Origin: Rhodococcoides fascians A25f
GTDB lineage: Bacteria; Actinomycetota; Actinomycetes; Mycobacteriales; Mycobacteriaceae
NCBI RefSeq assembly: GCF_000760935.2
Contig: NZ_CP049744.1
Location: 4,929,501-4,993,500, forward strand
DNA: 64,000 nucleotides
Direction: 5' to 3'
In this document: positions 1 through 7,069 of the stretch, piece by piece
Layout: every line of letters begins with the position of its first letter
Position numbering within the stretch: the stretch's first letter is position 1
Translations under genes and position numbers: made by a program
Notes under the pieces: model-generated
Database searches by the model: none
What the model was told of the DNA's origin: nothing
Seen by the model: the letters and a program-made list of their open reading frames with translations, nothing else

Positions 1-1427
1 TCACGCTCGGCCGCGGTCGCGAACACCAGCGGCCGCAGTTGTCGTTGGACTTCGGCTTGGATGTGCCAGCGGTTCCAGCTCGAGCGTTGCTGTGCGATGC
101 GTGCGACTGCGGTGCGGGCGATCTCGCGGTGGTCGATCGAGGCGGCGTCGGTGACGCTGATCGTGTTCCCGGTGCTCGATTTCAGTGCTGAGTTCAGGGC
201 GCGGCGGCCGACGACGTCGAGCGCGCGTTTGCGCCATTCCGCGCGTTGGGCACCGAGCGATTTCGGTGGTGCTTTCTCGTTGCGGGTTTCCAGGGTCGCT
301 TGGTCGGCGAGGCGCATCTGCATCGCGGTCGAGGGGTCTTTGCCGTGGGTCTTGCGGTAGTCGGAGACGAGCTTTTCCAGGCGTGACTCGATGGCGTCGC
401 GGCGGGAGAACTCGCTGAGCAGTGCGGTGGGGATGCCCTCGATTTCGCGGACGGCGCGTTTGTTGGTTCCGGTGCCGGGTCGGTCGGCGAATACGGTGCC
501 GAGCTCGCGGGTGACGTACTCCTCGATGAGGGTGTTGTAGCGCTCGGATGCGGCGACGGCGAGCTTGTGCAGCACGCGGCCGTCGAGGCTGCGCCATTTG
601 CCGTCGATGCCTTGCACTTTGGTGGAGATCGCGACGTGGGTGTGCAGGTTCGGGTCACCGTTACGGTTGTCGCGGTGATCGAACCGGGTGTACATCAGGC
701 CGGTCGATTCGATCTGTCCCACACCGGCTTTCCCGACGCGAGTGTAAGAGGCGTTGTCCTCAACCCAGCCGATGGCATCGCTCACCGCGGCGCTGTGTGC
801 GCGCTCGATCGCGACACGGGTGTCGTCGTCACCCAGCCCCCAGAGAACGGACACCGACTTCTGCGGAGTCAGCACGCAGTCGTAGCCGGCGACGGGTTGA
901 CGTTCGCGGCGCTGCTGCGAGGCGATGTAGCGGACGAGCTCGGCTTCACTGGCCGGTGACCGGCCGACTTCGCGGTGGAACTCGTCGGCTCCGACGCGGT
1001 AGCGGATCTGCTGGCACTGCTCGGCGGTGAGCGGCTTTCCGCCGGCGGCGCGGTCGTTATCGATCTCGGCGCGGATACGTTTCATCAGCGGCACCTCGTT
1101 GCGGAAGCTCGCGAACTTGCGGCCGAGTCGCACGCTCTCGATCGCCGCGTTCGCCTTCGTACCGTCGAGGACTGCGGCCTCGATCAGCGCCTGGGCTTCG
1201 GGGTGCAGGCCTTCACCGAACAGCGCCTTCATCTGGTCCTCGCGGACGTACCCGGACACCCCCAGCTCGGCCGAGGCCCGTCCTCCCCAGATGCCCGGTT
1301 CGGTGCCTTCGGCGGCGTAGTAGTCGGTGAGATCTTGGCCGCGTTCGAGGCGGATATCGGCGCTGGCGACCTCGCGGGTGAGGTAGGTGTAGCCGTCGCC
1401 CGCGTGCAGCGCGTGGACGGTCATCAT
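1..1427 (-). CDS. MobF/TrwC-like conjugative relaxase, 3' end cut by window edge
   Basis: The minus frame from the ATG at 1427 to the window edge stays open for 475 codons. It would nick the element at oriT and pilot the strand during conjugation. The N-terminus (MTVHALHAGDGYTYLTREVA) and the Tyr pairs at residues 13/15 and 36/37 fit TrwC-type catalytic tyrosines. A metal-binding HTH motif lies at residues 262-264 within NLHTHVAIST, as in MobF relaxases. The helicase half expected in this family would lie beyond position 1. A second ATG directly follows the first, and an in-frame GTG lies three codons upstream, so the exact start is uncertain. I see no strong ribosome binding site. This gene is the main reason to call the left region a conjugative element. 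Confidence 0.88.
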   Translation of the reverse strand, partial: MMTVHALHAGDGYTYLTREVASADIRLERGQDLTDYYAAEGTEPGIWGGRASAELGVSGYVREDQMKALFGEGLHPEAQALIEAAVLDGTKANAAIESVRLGRKFASFRNEVPLMKRIRAEIDNDRAAGGKPLTAEQCQQIRYRVGADEFHREVGRSPASEAELVRYIASQQRRERQPVAGYDCVLTPQKSVSVLWGLGDDDTRVAIERAHSAAVSDAIGWVEDNASYTRVGKAGVGQIESTGLMYTRFDHRDNRNGDPNLHTHVAISTKVQGIDGKWRSLDGRVLHKLAVAASERYNTLIEEYVTRELGTVFADRPGTGTNKRAVREIEGIPTALLSEFSRRDAIESRLEKLVSDYRKTHGKDPSTAMQMRLADQATLETRNEKAPPKSLGAQRAEWRKRALDVVGRRALNSALKSSTGNTISVTDAASIDHREIARTAVARIAQQRSSWNRWHIQAEVQRQLRPLVFATAAER

Positions 1428-1488
1428 CGCGGGCACCGCCGCCGACGAGGTTGTGTGCGGCGAGATCTCACGAGTCGATCTCCCTCGA

Positions 1489-1534
1489 AATCTGCTTCTA
1501 AATCGCGCGGCACAGTCGCGATAGTACGCAGATT
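1489..1534. other. Nested inverted repeat upstream of the relaxase, oriT candidate
   Basis: Two inverted repeats share one centre. The outer arms are AATCTGC (1489-1495) and GCAGATT (1528-1534). The inner arms are ATCGCG (1502-1507) and CGCGAT (1517-1522), around a 9-base loop. The site lies about 60-105 bases upstream of the relaxase start, in a 328-base gene-free stretch (1428-1755). Such hairpins beside a relaxase gene often mark oriT. No nick-site consensus was recognised, so the function is inferred from position only. Confidence 0.35.
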
Positions 1535-1742
1535 CCGCCCATGGACACTAATAGTGCAAGAGGTGTGTGACGTTTGGTTTTTCATTTCGCGAAGAGACAC
1601 AGGAAATCTGAAGTCGATAGTATCTAGATTTCGGACGAACTAGAACGTGCATGGACGGTGAGGGACGAAAGTTGAAGCAGGACAGATCAATCAGGGCGAC
1701 CGTGGGTGCGTAGCACTCTTCCGCCGGCCGGCATGTCGGCGG

Positions 1743-1748
1743 TAGCCT
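1743..1748 (+). promoter_or_regulatory. -10 box TAGCCT, probable leaderless promoter
   Basis: TAGCCT ends 7 bases before the ATG at 1756, so transcription would start at or next to the start codon. No Shine-Dalgarno sequence is seen. Directly upstream is an imperfect palindrome, CCGCCG...CGGCGG (1721-1742), which could be an operator over the -35 region. Confidence 0.4.
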
Positions 1749-1755
1749 GTCCCGT

Positions 1756-2271
1756 ATGACTCCCTCAAACGGTGGACCGATCAGCGCTCGGGAACGGGCT
1801 CGGCGGGCGAATGCGCAGCGATTGTCGGACGCACAGTTGCGTTTGAAGAATCAGGAGCAGGATTTGATCTCGTATTTCGATGCCACCCGCGACGAACAAA
1901 AAATCAACGACGATGTGACCACGAGGATCGAGCGGTTGCGGCGGGACGCGGAAACCAAACTCGACGCGGCGTATGAGAGACGCGCAAGAGCACTGGCCGA
2001 GCTCAAGAAACGCGGTGAAACATACGCCAGCATCGCTGCGCTGGTGGATCTTTCGGTGCCGGAAGCGACGCGATTGGTCAAATCGACGATGTCGGCACGT
2101 TCGACCGCCAGGCCCGATATCGGTTCGGCTGCAGAGAATGACGCGGGTGACACGAGTAGCACAGAAGAACATTTGGAGAGCCCTGGGGATTCCGCATCAA
2201 CTTCATCTGCAGAGCCTTCGACAGAAGGAGACGCAGGCGCGGATGGAGAGGGCGCGCGCAGCATCGCCTGA
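1756..2271 (+). CDS. Coiled-coil protein with HTH-like segment, element-encoded
   Basis: 171 aa and acidic. Residues 10-75 are rich in Arg, Glu, Gln and Ala and predict long helices, probably a coiled coil. Residues 85-115 (KKRGETYASIAALVDLSVPE) look like a helix-turn-helix of the kind found in small plasmid DNA-binding proteins. The last 55 residues are a low-complexity Ser/Glu/Ala/Asp tail. It is divergent from the relaxase gene across the candidate oriT, so an accessory or regulatory role in transfer is plausible. The family is not recognised. The start follows the -10 box at 1743, consistent with a leaderless message. Confidence 0.7.
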   Translation: MTPSNGGPISARERARRANAQRLSDAQLRLKNQEQDLISYFDATRDEQKINDDVTTRIERLRRDAETKLDAAYERRARALAELKKRGETYASIAALVDLSVPEATRLVKSTMSARSTARPDIGSAAENDAGDTSSTEEHLESPGDSASTSSAEPSTEGDAGADGEGARSIA

Positions 2272-2453
2272 CATATGAGCGAAGCTAGCGCCGCAGGCTT
2301 CACGACCGCACACATCGAGGGCTCTGACTCAGTGCAACACAACGATATTTCGAGAACACAATGAGAACGCACGCCCACTGCACATGGTTACGGCGAAGTA
2401 TTTATATGGCTGGCTCGGTGTGGGATCCGGCTTGCGATAGGAGGTGCACGATC

Positions 2454-2687
2454 GTGATCGCACTTGTTGCCGTCGGCTTGATCGTCGTAGGAGCGCTGTG
2501 GCGAGCTGGAAAGTCCGAGTCAGGTTGGCGGTTCGCTCCCCTGCGTGCAACGGGAGTCATCGCCGGCGGCGTGTTTCGCATCGGCGTGGTTGTTGCTTCG
2601 ATCATGTTTGCCGTAGTCGTTGCTGTTGCCATCGGCGCGTTGCGCACCACCTTCCAAAGGGTCGTCGAAGCTGCATCATGTGGCTAG
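2454..2687 (+). CDS. Small two-helix membrane protein
   Basis: 77 aa from a GTG preceded by a strong AGGAGGT (2439-2445) at good spacing, which is why this start is preferred over the in-frame ATG at 2361. Residues 2-16 (IALVAVGLIVVGALW) and about 38-62 (VFRIGVVVASIMFAVVVAVA) are hydrophobic and predict two membrane helices, joined by a short polar segment (GKSESGWR). Function unknown. It sits alone on the plus strand between the coiled-coil gene and lsr2. An accessory membrane role in conjugation or maintenance is possible, but nothing in the sequence proves it. Confidence 0.6.
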   Translation: MIALVAVGLIVVGALWRAGKSESGWRFAPLRATGVIAGGVFRIGVVVASIMFAVVVAVAIGALRTTFQRVVEAASCG

Positions 2688-2835
2688 CTTGCGGCGGGGT
2701 CTGCCTGTTGCTCGACCCGTCTTCACGGCTCCGCGCCATTTCAGCGTCGTAGCGCGACTGTGCTCATGCGCTTTTGTTGTTCTACGGTCGAGCTGCGGCG
2801 TGCGTGTCAGCTCAGAAGGACATCCGTTCAGTCGC

Positions 2836-2881
2836 ACACCCAGCGAAGCAACGCAGGTGCGTGGAACGGTGCGGTAGCGAA
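2836..2881 (+). repeat. 46-bp imperfect direct repeat, copy A
   Basis: 39 of 46 bases match copy B at 4301-4346 in the same orientation. The last 18 bases (GAACGGTGCGGTAGCGAA) are identical. Copy A is in the gap before lsr2. Copy B codes for the C-terminal part of the 4272-4607 gene. On the minus strand both copies encode a related peptide (FATAPF.AP...RWV), so copy A may be a remnant of a duplicated gene end. Confidence 0.6.
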
Positions 2882-2981
2882 CGGCCGTGTCGCTGAAGAG
2901 CGCGGATGTCGGTGCTGGTTACGCTCATAGATAAGAATGCGGTTGCGCATAGCGAATGTGTCGATGAAAGATTTTTCGGCT

Positions 2982-3350
2982 GTGGCCAAACGAGTGACAA
3001 CCCAATTGGTGGACGATATCGACGGTTCGGTCATCGACGACGAGTCCGGCGAGACGATCGAATTCGCGATCAACGGCGTCGAGTACTCGATCGATCTGAA
3101 AGCGAAAAATGCGAACGAGTTTCACAAGAAGCTCGACTACTACGTCGGGCACGCGACACGGGTCGGTGGCCGCAAGCGCAAGCCCTCCGCCGCTGCCGCG
3201 TCTGCCGCTACAGCGGCCGGCGGATCAACCAAGCGTGATCCGGAGCAGACGCGGGCGATTCGGCAGTGGGCATTCGACCAGGGCTACGAGATCAGCGAAC
3301 GCGGCCGCATCCCGGCCGACATCGAAGAGGCCTACAACGCCGCACACTGA
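2982..3350 (+). CDS. lsr2: Lsr2 family nucleoid-associated silencer carried by the element
   Basis: 122 aa, close to the usual 110-115 aa of Lsr2. The N-terminus (MAKRVTTQLVDDIDGS) and the IDLKAKNANEFHKKLDYYV block match the dimerisation domain. The C-terminal DNA-binding domain ends with the AT-hook-like RGR in ERGRIPADIEEAYNAAH. The start is set at GTG 2982 because it gives the family N-terminus; an in-frame ATG at 2964 would add six residues. Lsr2 is the actinobacterial counterpart of H-NS and silences AT-rich acquired DNA. A copy on a mobile element probably lowers the cost of the element or supplements host silencing. Host Lsr2 is known to affect iniBAC in mycobacteria. Confidence 0.93.
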   Translation: MAKRVTTQLVDDIDGSVIDDESGETIEFAINGVEYSIDLKAKNANEFHKKLDYYVGHATRVGGRKRKPSAAAASAATAAGGSTKRDPEQTRAIRQWAFDQGYEISERGRIPADIEEAYNAAH

Positions 3351-3518
3351 CAGGCGGCGAGCCGCCTGCGGCGACGCGAGCGGCGGCTTTATGTTCTCTC
3401 TGCTGTCCGGGCTGTGGCACGAGGGAGCGCAGTGGAGTTCGATTCACCTGCCGCCCGCATGGCGGCCACTCGTTCTGCGTAGTCGACGGCATCGATTCCC
3501 GACGTTCGCGAAATGACG

Positions 3519-3549
3519 AAGGCCCGTCCTTTGGTTGGGGGCGGGCCTT
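3519..3549. terminator. Hairpin between convergent genes, probable bidirectional terminator
   Basis: AAGGCCCG (3519-3526) pairs perfectly with CGGGCCTT (3542-3549). It lies between the end of lsr2 (plus) and the end of the 55-codon gene at 3568 (minus). No clear T-run follows on either side, as is common in high-GC actinobacteria. Confidence 0.55.
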
Positions 3550-3567
3550 GTCGGATTGATGGGGTGT

Positions 3568-3735
3568 TCAGTCAGTCGGCGGCTTAATGTCTTTGCCTGC
3601 GGCGACGTCGCGTAGCCACTGCGGGACTGGATCGTTGTCGTACTCGCGGAGCTTGATCGAGGCTCCTGCGGCTGCGGCGCGGACCTTCCGGCGTTGCTCG
3701 GGGGTCCAGGCCCGGCGTGGTTCGGTGGTGGTCAT
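3568..3735 (-). CDS. Short hypothetical protein, 55 aa
   Basis: ATG at 3735 to TGA at 3568-3570. The product begins MTTTEPRRAWTPEQRRKVRA and ends in WLRDVAAGKDIKPPTD. It is basic at the N-terminus and acidic near the end. Its ATG overlaps the stop of the upstream membrane-protein gene (ATGA), which indicates translational coupling. No family recognised. Third codon positions are mostly G or C, as expected for a real gene. Confidence 0.6.
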   Translation of the reverse strand: MTTTEPRRAWTPEQRRKVRAAAAGASIKLREYDNDPVPQWLRDVAAGKDIKPPTD

Positions 3736-4070
3736 GGGCGCTCCTCGCGGTGTGTTGTAGGTCCATTGTCGCTGTTGTCGTCGGTTTCCGCCAGGTCGTC
3801 GCTGCTGGGCGAAATATCTCGGTCGGCAATTGCTCGGAGTGTGCGACGGTCGGTCTTGGCGATGAAGGGAGTTGCGGCGACGGTGCCGAACACTGTCCAG
3901 CCGAGCGCAACTTCGTCGGGGTTGTCGCTAACGGTGCGTTCGAGGCACCAGGTGATTCGTTGCCAGGATTGGGAGCGGTTGTCCGCTCGGGTGCGTTGGT
4001 TGACGGTTCCGGCGACGCCGACGACGGCGAAGACGCCGACTATGAGGGTGATCCAGGCTTGTGCTGGCAC
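3732..4070 (-). CDS. Single-pass membrane protein of unknown function
   Basis: 112 aa. Residues 3-22 (AQAWITLIVGVFAVVGVAG) form one membrane helix. The rest is a polar, acidic cytoplasmic-type region (VNQRTRADNRSQSWQRITWC then DISPSSDDLAETDDNSDNG). The segment after the helix resembles small membrane proteins of actinobacterial integrative plasmids, but no named domain is recognised. The stop overlaps the start of the 55-codon gene by 4 bases. Confidence 0.65.
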   Translation of the reverse strand: MPAQAWITLIVGVFAVVGVAGTVNQRTRADNRSQSWQRITWCLERTVSDNPDEVALGWTVFGTVAATPFIAKTDRRTLRAIADRDISPSSDDLAETDDNSDNGPTTHREERP

Positions 4071-4271
4071 GGGCCGAGTTCCTTCCGTGTGGTGGGTTCG
4101 AATGCGGCGCGCTGCGCAGCACCTTCTGACATCTCGTCGAAGTTTCGTCCCGCGGCGGGCTTGTGGCGTTGGGCCGAACGTTGTTCAGTGCGCGGAAGCG
4201 CTCCGCGTCAACGCAGAAGCGCTGGAGTAAGTTCGCTTTCGATCTGCACCGGGTCGATATATACCGTGAAT

Positions 4272-4607
4272 TCAGACCAACAGGTCATACGCCCACTCGT
4301 ACACCCAGCGAGGCATCTTGGGTGCATCGAACGGTGCGGTAGCGAAACTCGATCCGAAGTGCATTGCGCACGCCGGGATTGCATCGACTGTGCGGGTGCC
4401 GAAGGACCTTGCTGCGACAATCCACTGTCCACGGTGATTCACTCGGATTGCAGTCGACACTGTGCACCGCCCACCGGAGTATCCAGCGGTCAGCTGGTGG
4501 CATTCCCACTCGACGTGCTGGTTCTGTCCGAAGAAGTGTGTCAGCGTCTCGGCGAAGGATGGCCCGTAGAGGGTCCCTCGGTCGGTGTCGATGCGGATGA
4601 AGTTCAT
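4272..4607 (-). CDS. Hypothetical protein, 111 aa
   Basis: Begins MNFIRIDTDRGTLYGPSFAE and is rich in aromatic residues, which suggests a small globular beta-rich protein. No motif is recognised. The C-terminal stretch FATAPFDAPKMPRWVYEW is encoded by repeat copy B (4301-4346), a diverged copy of which lies before lsr2. The gene is in the minus-strand series of short unknown genes in the middle of the element. Confidence 0.6.
   Translation of the reverse strand: MNFIRIDTDRGTLYGPSFAETLTHFFGQNQHVEWECHQLTAGYSGGRCTVSTAIRVNHRGQWIVAARSFGTRTVDAIPACAMHFGSSFATAPFDAPKMPRWVYEWAYDLLV
4301..4346 (+). repeat. 46-bp imperfect direct repeat, copy B
   Basis: Matches copy A (2836-2881) at 39 of 46 positions, same orientation. 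It lies inside the 3' part of the 4272-4607 coding region, so this copy is probably the source gene and copy A a remnant, or both are protein-binding sites. Confidence 0.6.
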
Positions 4608-4661
4608 GGTGTCGGCCTTTTCGGGTCACGGCGGCAATGCGAGGTGTGCGTTGAATCTTGC

Positions 4662-4940
4662 TCAGAACAGAGGAATTTGGTTGCGCGCCGCGAGACTCTC
4701 GCGGCGCTCTCGGAACTTGCCCAGAAGGTCTGAGGCGACGGCCTCGGTGTACCCGATGGACCGCGCAACCTCACTGAGCGTGTTGCCGTCGGACAGAGCA
4801 TCATGGATCTCACAACCGACAGCGAGGTCCTCGAGTTCGTCTCTATCGAGATGCGCGACATCTGCGGCGGCCAACCGGACAGAAGCGAGGGCAGCTCGAC
4901 GCGCCTCATCGCCCGACTCTGTCTCTCCCCGCGCCGTCAC
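4662..4940 (-). CDS. Small helical protein with HTH-like segment
   Basis: 92 aa. Residues 52-78 (DGNTLSEVARSIGYTEAVAS) have the spacing of a helix-turn-helix, and the N-terminal half is a helical acidic region. It would suit a DNA-binding regulator or replication accessory. It overlaps the stop of the upstream DnaB-N gene with its ATG (4937-4940, ATGA), so the two are coupled and probably act together. No known family is named with confidence. Confidence 0.7.
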   Translation of the reverse strand: MTARGETESGDEARRAALASVRLAAADVAHLDRDELEDLAVGCEIHDALSDGNTLSEVARSIGYTEAVASDLLGKFRERRESLAARNQIPLF

Positions 4941-5470
4941 TGTGCGCTGCCTCTGCGGAAGGCGTTCAGGCGGTTCGTCGCTTCACGTTGCGCCCTTCCA
5001 ATTTCGACGAGCTGGTCGAACAGAAATTCTTCCGGCGCTTCCTCGGCGAGCTGCTGAATTCTGATCCCAGCGTCGAAAAAACTACGTCGGTAACTTTCCG
5101 ACAGGACCATGCCGGCGTAGTCGGTCGCCGATGCTCCGCATGCGTTCCCTGCGGTGACGTCGGTCAGTGTTCGACGCAGCCGTGCACCGCGGTGTCCGCT
5201 GGCACCCGACCGGACGAGGACGCCCAGAACACTCGCGGGGTCGTGTGGGAGATTGTCGGTGATCAGCTCCTGCACGATGCCGTACAGCTCGCGATAGACG
5301 GGATCATAAAAATCGTTAGCCCGCAATGTCGCTGCGATGCGGGCGGCCTCGTCGGTGTCCTGCAACCACATCATTGCGCAGATCGTCAGTGCTTCCGGCG
5401 CCGTCTCCGGATGGTCCGTCAGATCAGCGTGATCGTCGTCGGCGGGTTCGACTGCTCTCAACGGGGTCAT
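4937..5470 (-). CDS. Stand-alone DnaB N-terminal-domain protein
   Basis: 177 aa. After a 25-residue acidic leader, residues 28-150 follow the DnaB N-terminal fold (ALTICAMMWLQDTDEAARIA, then NDFYDPVYRELYGIVQEL, then GNACGASATDYAGMVLSESY). This is the domain that forms the helicase collar and meets primase. The RecA-like motor domain, about 300 residues in true DnaB, is absent and not encoded downstream. In replication such a protein could recruit the host helicase to an element origin or block it. It is coupled to the 92-aa gene. The identity of the domain is my reading of the pattern, not a search result. Confidence 0.75.
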   Translation of the reverse strand: MTPLRAVEPADDDHADLTDHPETAPEALTICAMMWLQDTDEAARIAATLRANDFYDPVYRELYGIVQELITDNLPHDPASVLGVLVRSGASGHRGARLRRTLTDVTAGNACGASATDYAGMVLSESYRRSFFDAGIRIQQLAEEAPEEFLFDQLVEIGRAQREATNRLNAFRRGSAQ

Positions 5471-5580
5471 CTGTTCGCCTCGTTTCTTTTTGCGGGGTCA
5501 GGTGCGGGAGAACTGGATTCGGTATTCCGGTGGTGCCTTGCTCGGTCCTGCAGAGTTCATCGTCATCGTAGAAATCCGGA

Positions 5581-5886
5581 TCAGATGTAGAGAAGGTTCG
5601 GTGGCGCAGAGCCGTCGAACTGCTCGAGGCTGTCGAGGACGGCGTTGTAGTTCTCGGGCCTGCAGCTTCCGAGTCCGACGATGAGGGCACAGGTTCCGTC
5701 GAGTGTGACGAGGTAGGACGGCGGGCTGCCGTTGTCGGACGATGCGTGCTCGCGCGCATCGAGGAGGGCGATACGGACGGCATCGGCGGCGGCGCGTTTC
5801 GCAGCCTGGAGATTGGGTTCTGCTCCGGTCGCGGTCAGAATTTCCGGGTTGTCCTCAGGGTGTGTGGTGACTGTCCATGTGATCAT
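5581..5886 (-). CDS. Hypothetical protein, 101 aa
   Basis: Starts MITWTVTTHPEDNPEILTAT and contains a helical Ala-rich segment (NLQAAKRAAADAVRIALLDA) followed by beta-type hydrophobic strands (YLVTLDGTCALIVGLG). This looks like a compact alpha/beta protein. The spacing to neighbours suggests its own message or a loose minus-strand operon with the 6062 gene. Family not recognised. Confidence 0.65.
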   Translation of the reverse strand: MITWTVTTHPEDNPEILTATGAEPNLQAAKRAAADAVRIALLDAREHASSDNGSPPSYLVTLDGTCALIVGLGSCRPENYNAVLDSLEQFDGSAPPNLLYI

Positions 5887-6061
5887 CGTTGGTTCCTTGT
5901 CGCTCGTGCCGGCCAGCTGCTTCTAATCGAGCGTCACACGAGGTCCGTAACAAAGCGTTCGCTGCGGACACCGATCGAACGAGGATGTGGACAACTGTCG
6001 TGTCGAGTCAGCCTGTGGATAAACGACGTTCGGCCCCGGGGTTGGGACCGAACGTGTGGTA

Positions 6062-6628
6062 TTAGACGTCGTCAAAGACATCGAGGAGTTTGGCGGGGTC
6101 GCGGCGGTAGCGGCTGCCGTCGAGAAATACTCCGACGGCAGCGCGGTGAACGCGTCGGAGTTCGGCCATCAGGGTGTCGTACCCGATGCGGTCGGTGATA
6201 CGCCAGGTGACAGGTCCCATGTGCAGGTCTACCCAGTGGATCGTGCGACGTTGTTCGGAGCTGTAGCGGTGGTGCGGCACTGCGGTGTGTTCGGGGCTGT
6301 CGAGCCACAGGACAGAGATCGCGGCGGCCCCGAATTCTGCGCCTGGTTGGGCGGGGTGGGGGGCTTGTCCGTCGGCTCCGGCGAGTGCGGCCCGGACGGT
6401 GGCAAATCCGGTGATGACTGCGGATACTGTTTGGGCGCTTCGGAAGGTCATCATGACGTGACCTAGTGCGACGATCATCTGCGCTTCGTCGGTGGCTGCG
6501 GAGGTAGCGGTGATAGTGGCCTGTTGGGGTCCGGAGACCAGGACGGTTGTGTGGGTGACGATTCCGGTGGTCCGGGCGTTGTGTGCGGCGGTGGTCCGTC
6601 GTCCTGTGCTGGAAGTATTCTGCGGCAT
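6062..6628 (-). CDS. Hypothetical protein, 188 aa
   Basis: Start chosen at ATG 6628, 8 bases after GAGAG. The same frame stays open upstream to a TTG at 6811 and that extension also reads plausibly, so the start is not certain. Residues 1-60 are Thr/Ala-rich. The C-terminal half has WVDLHMGPVTWRITDRIGYD and ends in DGSRYRRDPAKLLDVFDDV, suggesting a folded domain. No motif ties it to a known family. It is the first gene of the minus-strand unknown series after the DUF2637 operon. Confidence 0.65.
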   Translation of the reverse strand: MPQNTSSTGRRTTAAHNARTTGIVTHTTVLVSGPQQATITATSAATDEAQMIVALGHVMMTFRSAQTVSAVITGFATVRAALAGADGQAPHPAQPGAEFGAAAISVLWLDSPEHTAVPHHRYSSEQRRTIHWVDLHMGPVTWRITDRIGYDTLMAELRRVHRAAVGVFLDGSRYRRDPAKLLDVFDDV

Positions 6629-7069
6629 GTCGGGCTCTCTTTCTGTTGCGTGACCGGCTCCCCCGGCCCTTTCGCTCTGCCAATTTCTTTCGCCGTCATC
6701 TGGCTCGAAGGAGAGAAGGCGGCGCACTGGACCGGCGTCCTGGCCCTGATCCGGAAAGTTTTCAGCCGCAGGCGCTTTGAAAAGTTTTCGGAGCCCATCG
6801 AGCCGGAGCAACGCGGAGTCAGGGTTGGGTAAGACGGGTCAGGGTGTTGCATGCTCGATCGGAGCCAGATGTGCGAAGGAAATTGTTCTTTCTGCTGTGC
6901 GGAGCGCAGCGGAGCTCAATCCGGAGACCGCCGGAGGTGGTCCCAGGGCAGCGCGCGCCTCAAGGCAGACTGAGCCATCAGGGCGCGACCACCTCAGAGC
7001 CATCAACAGCCTGGGGTGATTGCGCGGGAGCGACGGAAAGCAACCAGGCTCGATGTCGCGGTAGCACTT
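6629..7069. other. 441-base stretch without a confident gene
   Basis: No frame here combines a start, a ribosome binding site and convincing codon use. The left part may be coding if the 6062 gene starts at TTG 6811. A 9-base inverted repeat, GAGGTGGTC / GACCACCTC, lies around 6935-7005 with a spacer of about 45 bases. It could be a regulatory or termination structure at the end of the DUF2637 gene. Confidence 0.4.

Noticed and set aside
5490..5580. 22-codon minus frame between the DnaB-N gene and the 5581 gene
   Set aside because: Too short and without a ribosome binding site; no support beyond an ATG and a stop.
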